A DNA stretch of 64,000 bases from Physcomitrium patens (taxonomy: Eukaryota > Streptophyta > Bryopsida > Funariales > Funariaceae): the NCBI RefSeq assembly GCF_000002425.4, contig NC_037256.1, forward strand, positions 2,016,051 to 2,080,050, given 5' to 3'. The first letter of the stretch is position 1, and each line of letters starts with the position of its first letter. A model generated the notes under the pieces. That model worked only from the letters and a program-made list of their open reading frames with translations, was not told the origin of the DNA and ran no database searches. Of this stretch, positions 12,251-24,710 are shown one piece after another. Made by a program: the position numbers and the translations under genes.

Positions 12251-14071
12251 ATGGCTCACAACGGTGCGCCCCATGTAACATCAGATCAGGTAGAGTACCA
12301 TATTATTCACTGACAGGTTGAAATAGGTTATCGACGTCATCTAGATGCCAGAATCTGGACTGCAAATTACTACTGTATGTTCATTTAGGAGCAAGTTTAC
12401 TAGATTTACCCTGGTTTTTCAAGTTCTGGCTTCTTGTATCTTCCGTTCCATAGGAATGTGATTTTTGGAACTAAAAATTTATTGAATGAACTTGCAGGCT
12501 GAGAAGACTTTTTACTTTGGGAAGTTCAGAATCGACCCAACAGAGGTGTTTTTAGTCACACAACACTCGTACGCCTTTGTGAACCTCAAGCCTGTTGTTC
12601 CTGGTACGCAGCTAATGATATCACTATACCTTATTTACTCTTTGTGGAGTTAGTTTGTTACCCTTCTGATATTTGGCCTTTTCAAGGGAGGCAATGTGAT
12701 TATATCGCCGTAAGAACCAGCTTTGTCCTTATTGGGTTTTGTTCAACACGCTTAACAGGTAATATCAGTGATGAATGGTCTATTATCGAATTGCTTGTGT
12801 AAACTCATTCTTGTGTCTAAAGCAACTTTGTTGGGGTGCAATGCTCGTGCAGGTCATATCCTTTTCACTGGAATAGGTTGATGTTTATTGATAAATCAGG
12901 ACCATTCTGAAGCATTTTGAACGAGATAATGAGGTAGATTTCGTAAATTACATGGTCTCCAATCTGGCCAGGTCCAGTTTCTGAACTGCTACCACCAGTT
13001 TTCACGAGCATTTCTTGTACATATTCTTAATCTAGTGACTCGGGCTGTATGTGATATAAGCACTTCAAGAACTACCTTATACATTGCCAGGTAGACACGC
13101 AGAACACAACCATTAACGACCAATCGTAAGGATAACAATCAGCTTTCATCTTCGTCTAACAGAACTTTAAGCATGTGTGTACCTTGACGCGTCATTACAT
13201 GTGTTGGTCAGTCCGAAGAGAGTAGTTCACAGATTTCTAGATCTGACTCCTGAAGAAACCTCTGACTTGTGGCTCACCGCTCAGCGAGTTGGTCAGAAGA
13301 TTGAGCCTTTCTTTGAAGCATCATCTTTGACATTCGCTATCCAGGTACGCTGATTATTACCAAAAACTTCTTTTAGTATGCAATTCTGAGCCAATCGCAT
13401 TGCATTTTTATTCGAACTCTGTTGGTTCCGCAGTGTCCAATTCAGCTATATTCGGTTTCAGCTAATCTTGTTGCTGTTGGTCGTGAAGCCTTTGTTTTTA
13501 CAATGTTCAAGCATCTAATGACCTTCTGCGACTTCTCTCAAGTTGGAGTTTTGAAAAACATTCACCATTTCACGTGTATTTTGATTCCAGGATGGTGCAC
13601 AGGCTGGACAAACTGTATCGCATGTACATGTTCACATTCTTCCTAGAAGGGTTGGAGACTTTGAGAACAACGATGAGGTGTATGATGTGGTAAGATTCAG
13701 ACTATATTTCGCCTTTCATCTGCTCCTCTTCTAAAATCAGACTTCAGTATTTATTTCGTACAGCTGGGCCCCTCATTGTTTTGTGTACCCACTAGAGCTA
13801 CTGAGGATGAGATCAGGTTAATACGGATGCAGCTCCAATCGTGAACTTAAGACTAAACAGTAGTTTTCGACTAGTATGGAAACTAGCAAAATTCCAGTTT
13901 GACCCGTCGTCTGCATTCGGTCCACTCATCCTGATCATGTTGGTGTAAACATCATAGCTTGATGAAAAGGAGAAGCAGCTCGCAGAGAAGTTAGATTTGG
14001 ATAAGGAGCGCAAGGATCGAACCTTTGAGGAAATGGCAGCTGAAGCTGCTGAGTTGCGAGCCCTTTTCTAG
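12251..14071 (+). CDS. FHIT: FHIT-type bis(5'-adenosyl)-triphosphatase (HIT superfamily)
   Basis: Exons 12251-12289, 12498-12603, 12853-12855, 13199-13344, 13591-13689 and 13958-14071 join in frame to 507 nt, 168 residues plus TAG, the normal length for plant FHIT. The histidine triad is H109-V-H111-V-H113 in exon 5; the middle His is the nucleophile forming the AMP intermediate in this family. The conserved Pro-Gly-His before the third strand (residues 48-50) is only produced if the 3-nt exon GTC at 12853-12855 is included and the next intron is spliced as AT-AC. The C-terminus is a charged Lys/Glu helix, as in plant homologues. The predicted enzyme cleaves Ap3A-type dinucleotides to AMP plus ADP. 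The exact N-terminus is less certain than the core. Confidence 0.88.
12853..12855 (+). other. Predicted 3-nt micro-exon of the FHIT gene
   Basis: A standard GT-AG intron ends in GTGCAG at 12852 and an ATATCCTTT 5' splice site begins at 12856, leaving only GTC between them. Joining CCTG, GTC and AT gives the codons for Pro, Gly and His, which are highly conserved in HIT proteins. Skipping GTC gives Pro-Asp and deletes the conserved pair. Confidence 0.75.
12856..13198 (+). other. U12-type AT-AC intron in the FHIT gene
   Basis: The intron begins ATATCCTTT, the minor-spliceosome AT-AC donor consensus. It ends with TACCTTGAC (13180-13188), matching the U12 branch-site consensus TTCCTTRAC, and then a terminal AC at 13197-13198. 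The presumed branch A at 13187 is 11 nt from the 3' end, inside the narrow range used by U12 introns. No AG acceptor in frame is available at this junction. Confidence 0.82.
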
Positions 14072-16140
14072 ATCTTCTCTGTTTCTTAGGTAATAAGTAT
14101 TTCAATATCATTCTTACATTGGACTTTGCATTGCACCATGTTCTTTTACATTATTTTCATATTCAATGTTTTTTAGGTTTGACCTCTAACATATGGTAGT
14201 AAAACGTGCGTCATTTCAATCGTTTCCTTCGGGAAGAGAGCTGAAGGTGCCGAGCAGATGTGCGAAGGCGTTTAGTGTGACTATCTGCAGCTTGGTGCTG
14301 TTGGTTGATTCTTCCTTTTAGCAGAGCTTACGATACCTCATGTGTTAGTAATGTGGATTTTGTGGTTTTCTGCTTCAGCGTTTGTTTGAACCTTGCAGGT
14401 ATGAAGTTGAGCAACTTACCTGGTTGGAAAGTTCATGGAGCATATTCTTGAAACTTGTAGCTGACAAGTTCTTCATTCTTTTTTCGACACATTTCATAGT
14501 TTTTGGAAGTTATCAAAATATTCACAATGCAGCATTGAGAGTAGTTGACGTGACTCAAGCTAGTTCCCACTTGCCGTGCTGAATTCCATCTAAGACATCT
14601 ATTCTGTCTTGACTATGATATAATTCTTGGTGAGCTTTTGCAGATTGGGTTATTAAATTACTTTGGTAGCATTTGTTCTGCAAATCTTAGCGGTCGTTTA
14701 AGTGGATGCAACGAAGTGAAACTGCATTGATTTTGACCATTGCAGAAGTGGTACAGCCAAACATGTGTGTCTTTTAGTTTTTTGTTCTTGTAGTTGCCTG
14801 TCAGTGTGCAATGAATATATATTTGTGGTGACAAAATATGATTGGTTGTAGGAATTAGCATTTGCACAAGTTCAGGTAGGAGAGGTACTAGGTATTGTAT
14901 CTGATTTCTGTTTTATTTTAATTTTTAACTTTCCTACGCGATAGTTTTAGATTAAATTTGGAAATAACCCTCTGAAACCCGACATGACATCTCTGAAATA
15001 GTCACTTTGTATACCTACCTAAAACTATGTTGTCAAGATTTGTTTAATATTGATAAAAATATATTGATTACGAAAATAACCATTATGGAAAACGTAAATA
15101 CAATCTACTAGACTGATATCATGAATGTATGGTTTCTATTCTAAACCTTACAGTTACTCATGTAGGAAATGAAAATATTTTTTTAAATTCGATTTGCCTG
15201 TTGCAGATATTTTAAGTAAAAAGTGATGTCAAAGAAAATAAAGTTTTTCACGGAATAGTTAGTGTAATCTGTTCAATGACTTCATAAACACTTGGTTACG
15301 GTTTTTTTTTAAATAAAACATCTGACTGAAACCACCACATCCAAAACATTTGAGAATATAAATACAGAAAATTCATCAACAGTTGCAAAATAAACATTAT
15401 CAATTTTCAGAAGTTGTAACACACTAATCTTTATTTTTAACTTTTTTATGAATAAAAAGTTGAAGATAATGTTATAAGAAAAAATGGTGGAATATTTACA
15501 AAACCTTGAATATTTTTGGTATATAAACAAAGTAGATAAAACTAACTCATGAAAAGTCAAAAAAGAAAGTAAATTAATTTGATGTTTTTTTGAATTAATT
15601 GACTCTCACAATGGGGGGTTTTTTTCTACTTCACGTTAGCCTTTTGCTTCTTTCCCTCTCTCTTTTTCTTTTCAAAGAGAGCCGGAGGTGACTCTCATTT
15701 AACTCCAAACTCATCTTTATATTTTAACAATTGTCTCTTTGTACATTCAACATCAAATAGTTAACATTCTACTTATGTATGGGTATTTCATAATTGCAAG
15801 TACTTCCACAGTCATAAATATAAATGAAATGTTTTTTTTACATCGAGCAAAAACCTAGCAAACAACTTTTTTCAATAAATTTTTAATGCAAGTGCTAAGC
15901 TTAGCTTCTTTTATTTAATTTTTTTTCTTCAGAAAAATAAATATATAGAATACTAAAAATACTAATCCTACTAATAATAATCATAATAATAATAATAATA
16001 ACATTCTCCAGGCTCACAGACATGTATTGAATATTTTTGACTGCGGTTAAAACACAACCATCTACTTTTACTTTTGCGTTTGTTCCCCAGGTTCCCAATG
16101 GTCTCCAGACGGCGTCCCAGACGAGGCGAGGATATTACGT
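14072..16140. other. FHIT 3' flank and AT-rich spacer
   Basis: Starts with the probable FHIT 3' UTR, which contains splice-like sites, so a 3' UTR intron is possible but not demonstrable. From about 14900 to 16060 the DNA is AT-rich with homopolymer runs and no gene. Several short ORFs are low complexity. Confidence 0.5.
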
Positions 16141-16321
16141 AGGTGCCAAACCCTAAAATAAACCCCTTTCTTCTTCATCATCATCTTCTTCCCTCTCAGT
16201 CGCTGTTGATGTTGCAGAAGCTCTCTTAGCAAGGAGAGAGAGGTTGTGTGTCCCGCACACCCCCAGTCTCCCTTTTCTCTCGATCTCTCTCTCTCTCTCT
16301 CTCTCTCGCTTATCTTGCACC
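16141..16321 (+). promoter_or_regulatory. Promoter/5' UTR of the eS21 gene with telo-box and CT tract
   Basis: A perfect telo-box AAACCCTAA lies at 16148-16156 and a (TC)12 tract at 16284-16307, ending 14 bases before the ATG. Telo-boxes are a hallmark of plant translation-apparatus genes, and pyrimidine-rich leaders are common in ribosomal protein mRNAs. The transcription start is probably between these two features. Confidence 0.65.
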
Positions 16322-17197
16322 ATGCAGAACGAGGAGGGTGACAATGTGGATCTCTACATCCCCAGGAAGTGGTGCGTATAAGACCATCTTCTCTCATTAT
16401 CTTTCTTTTGTTGGAAATATCCTGCTCCATCATTTCCTCCGATGGACTAAACCCTAGATTTCATTTCATCCTTGATGCGTATGGGTATCGTTGTTTATCA
16501 TCGTTCCGTTCATAGTCAGTCGGCCGCTTTGCTTTAGCAGTTTTTAGTTTTGGGATTCTGCGGGTGGCGTCTATCTGGTTTTGTTGTAATTACTCCTTGT
16601 TGTCGGTTTCTTATCGTGAGGAAAAAATCTTACCTGGTTTTTTCTTCCGTTTGCATTTCCTATTGCAGTTCTTCCACCAACAGGTTGATCACTTCGAAGG
16701 ATGTTGCTTCAGTTCAGTTGAATGTGGGCCATGTCGACGAGAACGGTGTTTACACCGGGCAGTTTACCACCTTCGCCTTGTGCGGGTTTGTTCGTGCTCA
16801 GGTTCGTAGATATGATGGGCTTATTTTATTTAGTTATCAATTGTTGTTCTATCCGTCATTCTTTGTCAGAAAGACAGGGCGGAGTGTTGGTGTTTGTGGA
16901 TGGTAGAAGGTCGGAAGAGTGTCTAGAGTAGCATCATGTTATGGAGTGGTTCTCCTGGAGAGAGTATGTACTTGATCACGATGTAATGCAATTGTTTGTG
17001 AGGGTATCGGCCCTTTAGTTGGTATGAGGTGGGGTTCTAGGTTACGCGCCTCTTTTCTGAATTGTATCTGCTTCGGTGTTGCTACCACAGTAGACCATGC
17101 GAAAGATTAATTTGATATGAGTTTTCTCATGCAGGGAGATGCCGACAGTGCATTTGACCGGTTGTGGGCAAAGAAGAAGGCCGAGCTTGGGCAGTAG
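16322..17197 (+). CDS. RPS21: 40S ribosomal protein eS21 (S21e), 3 exons
   Basis: Exons 16322-16371, 16669-16801 and 17135-17197 (introns GT-AG, phases 2 and 0) give 246 nt, 81 residues plus TAG. The protein starts [18 protein letters not shown] and continues with [11 protein letters not shown], the Gln-Phe-Thr-Thr-Phe-Ala-Leu block and a lysine-rich end, all typical of eukaryotic S21. Length equals that of plant homologues. eS21 is a structural component of the small ribosomal subunit that binds near uS2 and is needed for late 18S rRNA maturation. Every exon is short, so no long ORF marks the gene. Confidence 0.95.
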
Positions 17198-18236
17198 ATG
17201 GAAACATATTTCTTCTGATGCTGTTAGAGTTTTATGGATAACGTCTCATAGTTTTCCTTTATCGGGGTGAGCTGTTTTCTATGTTGAGATTTTAATTCCG
17301 AGAAAGATTTTATATATATTCCGGTATATGATTCACTGTGTATGCCTTCTTTTGATTGTATTCTACTGCAGTAAGTTGAAAACCAACCTGCAGAGCATTA
17401 CTTGATATACCTACACATGTAAGTGTTGCACCTGCGGGGTCAAAGTCTGACTCAATGCTGCCTCTCCTTTTGCCTTCGAAGTGTACCCAGAAACCACCTG
17501 AATTTGTTAATAGTTAGACCTGTAGCCATCTTTGTCTATATTTTAGAGACATCCTTCGAATCCGAGTCTACATTGCTAACCTTTTAGACAGTAGCGGGGA
17601 CCATACAAGCAAGCAGTCGTACTTTCTGTGATATTGATAAATGTGCCGAGGAGGTTTTTGTTGCAGCGTTAGTATCACGGTGTAACGCGTATAGCGCTCT
17701 TATTTTCTAGATGAGTTGTACTGTGCTACACAGCCGGGTTTACAGATTGAAGGAGTTCAATACCGTTCATGCAGCTCCCTCAAAGTAGTTTCGAACTGTG
17801 CTTGCGGATTATTGGTATGTGTTGGCCTCGTTGCCGATAACAAATTCCTCGGGTTTGCTAGGCTTCGGCATGTCGCAGTAAAGCTCTAACGAACTCATCT
17901 AGATATACGTTAATCTGCCAAAGTATTCACGAATGGGAAGGTGTACTTAACAGGTTGTTAATGGCCTAGGTTATAACAAAGTTTAAGAAGTTTCTCCATG
18001 GTGCCTTGATAAGTATCCCACAGTGTATTAAGATGTGAATCTATATTTCCGAGTTTAGAAGTTTTTTCTAAAGTTGATGGTTCACAACTAATTCATTATT
18101 AATTGTTATTAGAGAAAGGTGTATTGTTTTCATTGAAGTTGAAAAGAAAAAATCATATTTATTTGGTGTAATAGAGTTCTAATTAGCAAGTTATGTGGAT
18201 GGCTCCATTAGTATTAAAGAAAAGAACCATTGTCGT
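17198..18236. other. eS21 3' flank up to the copia insertion
   Basis: Presumed 3' UTR followed by unremarkable intergenic DNA. The last five bases, 18232-18236 (GTCGT), are the left target-site duplication of the copia element. I see no other gene. Confidence 0.5.
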
Positions 18237-18508
18237 TGTTGAGATCATTAAATGTAGCTGGCGCTCTCTATAATATTTACTATAGATTACAGTACATACC
18301 ATAGCTACAGTATTTAGAGTCTAGTGGAGAAGTATTGTTTATTCTCTCCCTTTTTCTCTTTTTATATATGAGATACAGTCAGATCAATAGAATTTTATGT
18401 GTGAAGCTCTTTCTTTCTTTAGAAATCCTCTTGTGTGTATGACTTATTATTACTCTTGTGTGTGTATTACTTACTATTACTCTTGTGTCTTTCTAAACAT
18501 TCTCAACA
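18237..18508 (+). repeat. Cop-1 5' LTR
   Basis: Starts TGTTGA and ends TCAACA, a 6-bp terminal inverted repeat. A TATATATG box lies near 18363. Units of about 30 bp containing ACTCTTGTGTGTAT repeat in the 3' half. Immediately after the LTR, TTATTAGCACG is the candidate primer-binding region; I could not assign the tRNA. Confidence 0.92.
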
Positions 18509-18898
18509 CGTTATTAGCACGACTTTCTTCTACACACTATCATAATTTTTTTTTGCTCTAGTCTTGACTTTTCTTGCTGCTCTTGCTCAGTGTCTTGCTC
18601 TTGTTGTTCTTCTTGCTCGCCCCTCATACATTAGCTACTTGCTTAGAGCACTTGTTCCACTCTCTACTTTGCTTGTTTAGAATATTTGATCTAGCCCAGC
18701 TTCTCCTTGCTCTTGGTGCGCCCCGTGCTTACCGCTAAACAGTCGTCGAACTGCTACCCTACCGCTGTTGACCCTGACGTTGTCCCCCACCCTATTGTCA
18801 CTACTACTACTACCCACTGTTGCCACCCTATCGTCACTGTCATCCGCCGCTGCTAGCTGCCATTGTCTTACTGTTGTTGCCTTAATCCACAATTTCTC

Positions 18899-18901
<3 letters not shown>

Positions 18902-18929
<28 letters not shown>
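18902..18929. repeat. (TA)n microsatellite in the Cop-1 leader
   Basis: Fourteen AT dinucleotides in the untranslated leader between the Cop-1 5' LTR and the Gag start at 19032. Confidence 0.95.
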
Positions 18930-18932
<3 letters not shown>

Positions 18933-19031
18933 TCAAGTTCAAGTTTATCATTTTATTTGACTTTATATTTTAAAATACGTTTTACTCAACTTTCTACTTG
19001 ATTTTGTATTTTTTTTATAGATTTATTTATA

Positions 19032-20671
19032 ATGAGTGCTTTAACATCTTCAATTGCTTCTACTATGGTTCCAACTATTACTAGTGCATTCCAACATTTT
19101 CAAGCTCTTTTATTTCCACCATTGACTGTGGATGGAAACAATTATCTATTATGGGCAAAAATGACAGAAGCAAATTTACTTGCAGAACAACTCTCAGATG
19201 CCATTATGTTTGAAGAATCTCATACAATAAGTATTTCTATTCATCTTGCCATTCATTGGAAAGCACTTCTTCTCCTTCGTCATCTTGTACCTACATTATA
19301 ACATCAATACTCGGAAATGGAAGATCCTGCAGAACTTTGGAAGGATCTTAAATCCCAGTTTGATCATTAAAAGACCATTTTCCTTCCACAGGCACGTCAT
19401 AATTAGACCCATTTACGTGTCTTGGATTTTCCAAATTTAAATGCTTTCAATAGTGAAATGTATAATATTGTCTCAGAATTACGATTATGTGGACAAAGCA
19501 TCTCTAAAGAAGAAATGATCGAGAAAACTCTCTCTACATTTCTTCCTGTATCTGCTGTGCTTGCACAATAATATAGGAACATGAAATTTTAGAGTCATTC
19601 TGATCTCATGTCCTATCTACTTCTTGCAAAGAAGCAAAATGAGCTACTCTTGCGTAATGCGAAAGCTCGTCCTATTGGAAATACAGTTCCAGAATCTCAT
19701 GCACTTAATATTTCAAAATCTAAGAAAAAATTATATAAACATGGGAAACATGCTTATAAGTATCAGGGTAGTCATAGTCATGACCATTTCTATCCATATG
19801 GAAAGAATAAACGTTCTACTATTAATTATAGTAGAAAACAAAAATCAAAGATGCGTTCTTGCCATAAGTGTGGAATGATTGAACATTTAGCATATACGTG
19901 CCATACTTCAGAATATTTTATTAAAATATTCCAAGAAAATAAGAAACTACGAGTTGAGGCTCGTGAAGTTCATACCATGGATGCGTCCATGGATTCAATT
20001 GGTGTTGATGACTTAAAGGCTTATATGAATGACAAAACTTTTAATGATGAATCAAATGATGCATTCATTGATTCTGCAACAACACATACTATCTTGCGAG
20101 ATAGATAATTTTTCATTGAAAAATCTTCAACTTGGCAAACTAAAAATATGATGACCATGGCTAGAACAAATGCGTTTTGTTTCCAAGAGGGCATAGCGAT
20201 GGTAAAATTACCTGGGGGTTCCATCATAAAATATAAACATGCGATGTTTGCACCCTCAGCATCTCGGAGTCTGATCAGCTATCGAGATGTACGTATTAAT
20301 GGTTATGACCTCTTGACTGCCATTTTAAATAGAAAAGAGGTTTTGATTCTTGCAAAGAACCATAAAGTTTTTGAAAAAGCTTTTGCTACAGAAAATGTTT
20401 TATACCGAATTGTGATTCGACCTCCCATTATATTTAATTTTGCATCATCTATCATAGAGAGTCGTGTTTTTCTTTGGCATGGATGATTGGGACATCCAAG
20501 ATCCATATTATTTAAAAATATTATTCCATGTATAATTGGACATAATTTAAAGCAAGGGGATGTAGACTCTATAGAATTATGTCGTACATGTGTGCAAGAT
20601 AAAATGATTACTCGACCTTCAATTTTGAAACTTCCATAAGAATTACCACCAATACTTGAAAGATTGCATGG
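19032..20671 (+). pseudogene. Cop-1 Gag, protease and gag-pre-integrase relic
   Basis: The ATG at 19032 opens a plant copia Gag (FPPLTVDGNNYLLWAKM block), which shifts frame after about 85 codons and resumes near 19310 with several stops. At 19608-20108 the Gag C-terminus carries a CCHC knuckle (C-H-K-C then H-L-A-Y-T-C) and then the protease motif, read as DSATTH instead of DSGATxH, so the active-site Gly is lost. From 20148 the gag-pre-integrase part reaches LWHG, stop, LGHPR, and it breaks off at the Gyp1-a insertion. Confidence 0.85.
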
Positions 20672-21063
20672 TGTCACGGACACAGAAATACAGATTCAAG
20701 ATCTAACAAGAAATTCAAGAAGAACTAGTAAGAACTAGATTAATCAGATGAGAATAACACCAGAGAGGTGAGCTACAGCTCTAAGAGATGTATTGTCGAG
20801 ACTGAAGAACTCTTCAGCCTCGATTCCAATATATACTTCTATTTAGGAAGCTTCTCAAGCAACTTCTACCAACTAGGAAGCTTCTAGAAGGTTCCAAAGA
20901 CTTGCTTCTAAAAGGTTCTAGAAACTTATCTCTAGAAGGTTCTAAGGACTATGTCCCTAATATCTTCTATCAACTAAGAAGCTTCTAGAAGCTTCTAGAG
21001 ACTTGCTTCTAGAAGATTCTAGAAACTTGTCTCTAAAAAGTTCTAAGGATTATGTCCCTAACA
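20672..21063 (-). repeat. Gyp1-a 3' LTR with adjacent polypurine tract
   Basis: Same length as the 5' copy, 392 bp. Directly upstream in element sense (21064-21078 on this strand, CACCCCCTCCTTTAG region) lies the purine-rich plus-strand primer, matching the one next to the Gyp1-b 3' LTR. Confidence 0.92.
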
Positions 21064-21257
21064 TCACCCCCTCCTTTAGCTTCGAGGTCTCTGAGAAGCA
21101 ATGTTATTGATCAGTACCAACGCAAGAAAATGAAGATCTGTCGCATAACGTCTGCTATGAACTCCAATTGTTGTTCACGAGGCAAGTGGTTCATCGGTCC
21201 TTGAAGCCAATGGTAGTGGCCTACTCCTTCAACTTCTGACCAAGCATGAACTTCCGT

Positions 21258-22890
21258 TGTCGTGTTGTAACACGAGTATACTAAGAAAATATAAAAGAAG
21301 AGAACTTTTATTAATGTTCAGTTACCTCGAATATTGGGAGCAACAACCATATCCAGTGCAAATACTGAGAGGCTAGGTTCAGTCACCCCGTTACAGTCAG
21401 CCGGGGCATACTAAAATGCTCCGTTTGATTCCAATAACGGGAGTCAGCAGGAAGAGAAAGGACCAATTCACATGACGGGTGAGCCTGGTTCGAAGAACCA
21501 ATTGGATCCAATATGAGACTTGAATTGGTCGATCAACCCAATGCAGTCTAATTACGGGAAATCTAGGTCTTACTACAGGCCTCAGCCAATCTGACGCAAA
21601 GGACCAATTTGATCTAATTACGGAAACATCCGAGTCTTACTACTCGACTCTTATCCAATATGAGACCTGAATTGGTTGGGCGACTCAACGTGGTCCCGAT
21701 TACGGGGTTTTGATTCTGTTTCAAGCTGTCCTGTTCTCTGTGTCGTTTCAGGGAATGTTGTTTTCGGTAAAAGGATCTCTTAAAGGTAAAAACGGAGGAA
21801 AAAGCTCTGACGGCGAGAGCCAATTCCGGATCCAAGATGGAAGATTGAAGAGATTCAGAGGCTAGGATTTGAAAGAGGGAAGAATTAGGGTTAAAGGGGA
21901 GGAAGATTAAGAAATGAGGGGGGTTTTTTTCAGATGGGGTTTTTTTGGATCGAAGAGCTAGCTTCAAGCTCTTTTCAAGGTCACTAGGTTGGTTTCATTA
22001 GGGTTTGTGAGGGGAGAGCAATCGCTGCTCAAGGTCACTAGGTTGGTTTCATTAGGGTTTGTGAGGGGAGAGCAATCGCTGCTCAAAGTCAGTGTTTATT
22101 TTGGTGTTTCGGATTTTATATAAAACATTGATGGTTTGCATTCTCAATCGATTTGTGCAAGTCGTGTAGCATCTATGGATCAAAATTTGGTATTGTCTGG
22201 ATAGTTGGGTGTGCTAAGTGTATACAAAAATTTGTGTTAATCTAACAATGCAATTAAGAGATATCTGGGTTTTAGTACAAAGGGTTGTCGGAAGTTGGCA
22301 GTCTAGGGTTGGATAGGATTTCTGTGATATTTGAAGATCTACTAGTTGGATCGACGTAATTTTTGGCTTGGTAATAGAAGATTTGGAGATCAAGCGGCTA
22401 TTCAATTTTGAGCTGGAGTTAACGGTTGACAAAGGAGAAATCACTTCTGGAGTTTCTACATCAAATTTCAAGGTTGCGGCCGAGTGTCATCAGTGCGGTT
22501 TTTGGGCGTTTTCTTGCAATCTGTAAGTTGGGTTGGGCTGAAATTTTTTGAGCATATAGAAGGCTTATATTGGTATTTGGATGCAAAATTTCACACTAAG
22601 TGGACGGTTGGATCAAAAGTTACAGCTTGTCAAAGCTCACTGGCTAGGATTAGGGCTTGTTACGAAAAACAAAAAAAACTTAATTATAAAAGAAATAAAG
22701 CAATTGGAATATTGTATGGTTAAAATGGCTATGAAGAGTGTTTTTAAATACTTGGAAATTGATATTTCAATTATATTCTTCATACATGGATAAAATCTAT
22801 TAGGGTTTCTTTGTTATTTGCAAAAACAACTATACCTTCCACAGCCAGATATCCAGTGTATTCCGGAACAAGACAACACGTAATACGACA
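21258..22890 (+). repeat. Gyp3-na 5' LTR (1633 bp)
   Basis: It is 33 bp shorter than its partner, because a segment between two CCAAT copies is missing near 21510. A unit of about 55 bp is tandemly duplicated at about 21976-22084 in both LTRs, so this duplication predates insertion. ORFs found inside the LTR recur in the partner copy and are not genes. Confidence 0.9.
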
Positions 22891-22894
22891 TAAG

Positions 22895-22911
22895 TGGTGA
22901 ATTCGACGTGA
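22895..22911 (+). other. Gyp3-na primer-binding site
   Basis: TGGTGAATTCGACGTGA begins 4 bases after the LTR. It starts with TGG, complementary to a tRNA CCA end, and matches the Gyp3 site at 43913 at 14 of 17 positions. I could not name the tRNA. Confidence 0.65.
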
Positions 22912-23156
22912 ACGTTTGGGGTGGAAGGTATTGGATTTTGTATGTGGTTATTTGGATTGATGGTGCAAGATGATAAGGTTGATTTTAGAGTTTTTGAAAG
23001 ACTTGGAGCTTTGGAGGATATTTTGAAAAGCAATGGTGATATTTGGATTATTATGGAGTAAATTATGGCTTTATAGACATCTTGGGGCATTTTGAGGTAT
23101 CATAAGTTATTTATTGGAGCATTTCAAGGGATATTTTTTTAACATTGTGGAAGAAA

Positions 23157-24710
23157 ATGGAAGATATTTTAATGAAGTCTTTGGATAGATTGAATACTTT
23201 GGATGGACCAAATGTTAAAGAGTTTTTTGAGGCTTTTTGTATATTTATGGAAGAACAACAAAAGATACAAGCAATTGAAAGGGATATCATAAAGGCATTA
23301 CAAGGAATTTTCAACAAATTTGGGAGGTTTAACGGATGCAACATCACTAAGTTTTTACAAGTTTATACATGTGAGATGGAGACATGCCAAATCCCTAAGG
23401 CAAAGATGATTTCAAGCTTTTATTTGGCTATTGAACCTGGAATTCATAGAAAGCTGAAGAGATTACTTGAAAGGGGTGTGGAGACATGGTCAAAATTTCA
23501 AGAACTTTTGAAGAAAGAATTTATTGATGCAAATGAAGATAAGATTACCAAGCGACAGTTTTTGGATTGGATAGAATTACAACCAGGCACGCATATGGAT
23601 CTTTATGAATTCTTGAAAGAATTTGAAAAGAGGTTTTATCAACTGTCATCTTTAGAGAGACAGTCATTGGATGCTATAAAAATAGAATTATTTTTAAATG
23701 GTCTTGATGATGCCATGGGAGACAAACTTTTTATACTTCTTGCAGATGAGTCTACGGAGAGTGGTTGTACTAACAATTGGAAAGAGTTGAAAGAAGTAAC
23801 AATTCTTTTAGCAAAGCAACAAAGAGCACAAGCTAAAGGAGTTGGAATATGGTCTAAAAAATCTTCTACTTTGGCTTCTATATCATCTTTATCAATACAA
23901 GAGATTAATCTTGAAAAAAGAGAAATGGAACAGCAATTGGAGGACTTCGAAGGAGGAGTCAATTTTTTGCAAATGAAAGAAAGTGGATCTTTTATCAAGG
24001 ATGGTGAAGGAAAGAACAAAGACTTTGATCAAATTATTACTATGGAAGGTCAAAATATCAAAAAAATTGAAAGTAATATGGAACTCAAGGATTTAGAAAT
24101 TAATGACAATAAGGATGAAAATTATGGCTATTCTACATTGAATATGTTTATGCAAGTGGATGATGGCAATTTGGATGGAACATCTCATGGTGGTAAAAAA
24201 GATTATGGAGAAAGTTGCAAGATTTTTCAAGAACATGAGGTTTCACAAGGCTATGAAATTTTTTAATATTATGAAGTAATACAACATATTGAGATAACAC
24301 AAGGTTATGATGTTTCACAAGGATGCATTCAAGAAGAAATGAAGGATGTTTTACAAGAATACATTCAAAAAGAAATGATAGATATTTCACAAGATAATGT
24401 GGCGAAAGAAGATTGTGGAATCAAAGGTAAAGGTACTAAATCAATGGCTTTAATCAAGTTAATTGTGAGTACTAATCTTTTGGACTAAGATCAAGGTTAC
24501 ATGGATAATGCACATGTATTGGGGGCACAATGGGATTTTGATAAGAAAAAGATTCATCATGAAGTGTGGAATTCAAAGGTTGAAAATCTAAAAATCTTCA
24601 AATATAAAGACATGGGCAATGGATTTAAGGATTATATGGACGTCTTAAATCAAGCATGGAATCAAAGCAACAAGAAAAAAGATGCAAGCAAGATGTATGT
24701 GGCCATATGA
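23157..24710 (+). pseudogene. Gyp3-na Gag-like protein, about 517 codons with two ochre stops
   Basis: One frame runs from the ATG at 23157 to TGA at 24710, interrupted by TAA at 24264-24266 and 24486-24488. The track-like start 12 bases upstream is a TTG, so I use the first ATG. Residues about 25-210 align with Gyp3 Gag: a Phe-Asp/Asn-Gly-x-Asn-Ile block, a W..F...LK.E.F block and an FL.WIE block. Unlike Gyp3 it has no CCHC zinc knuckle; instead it has an acidic, Gln-rich tail. Small structural protein of the particle, if expressed. Confidence 0.75.

Noticed and set aside
20672-21063. A second gypsy element starting in the Cop-1 integrase independent of the 31 kb LTR
   Set aside because: The LTRs at 20672 and 31277 have equal length and matching CATGG duplications, so they are the two ends of one element.
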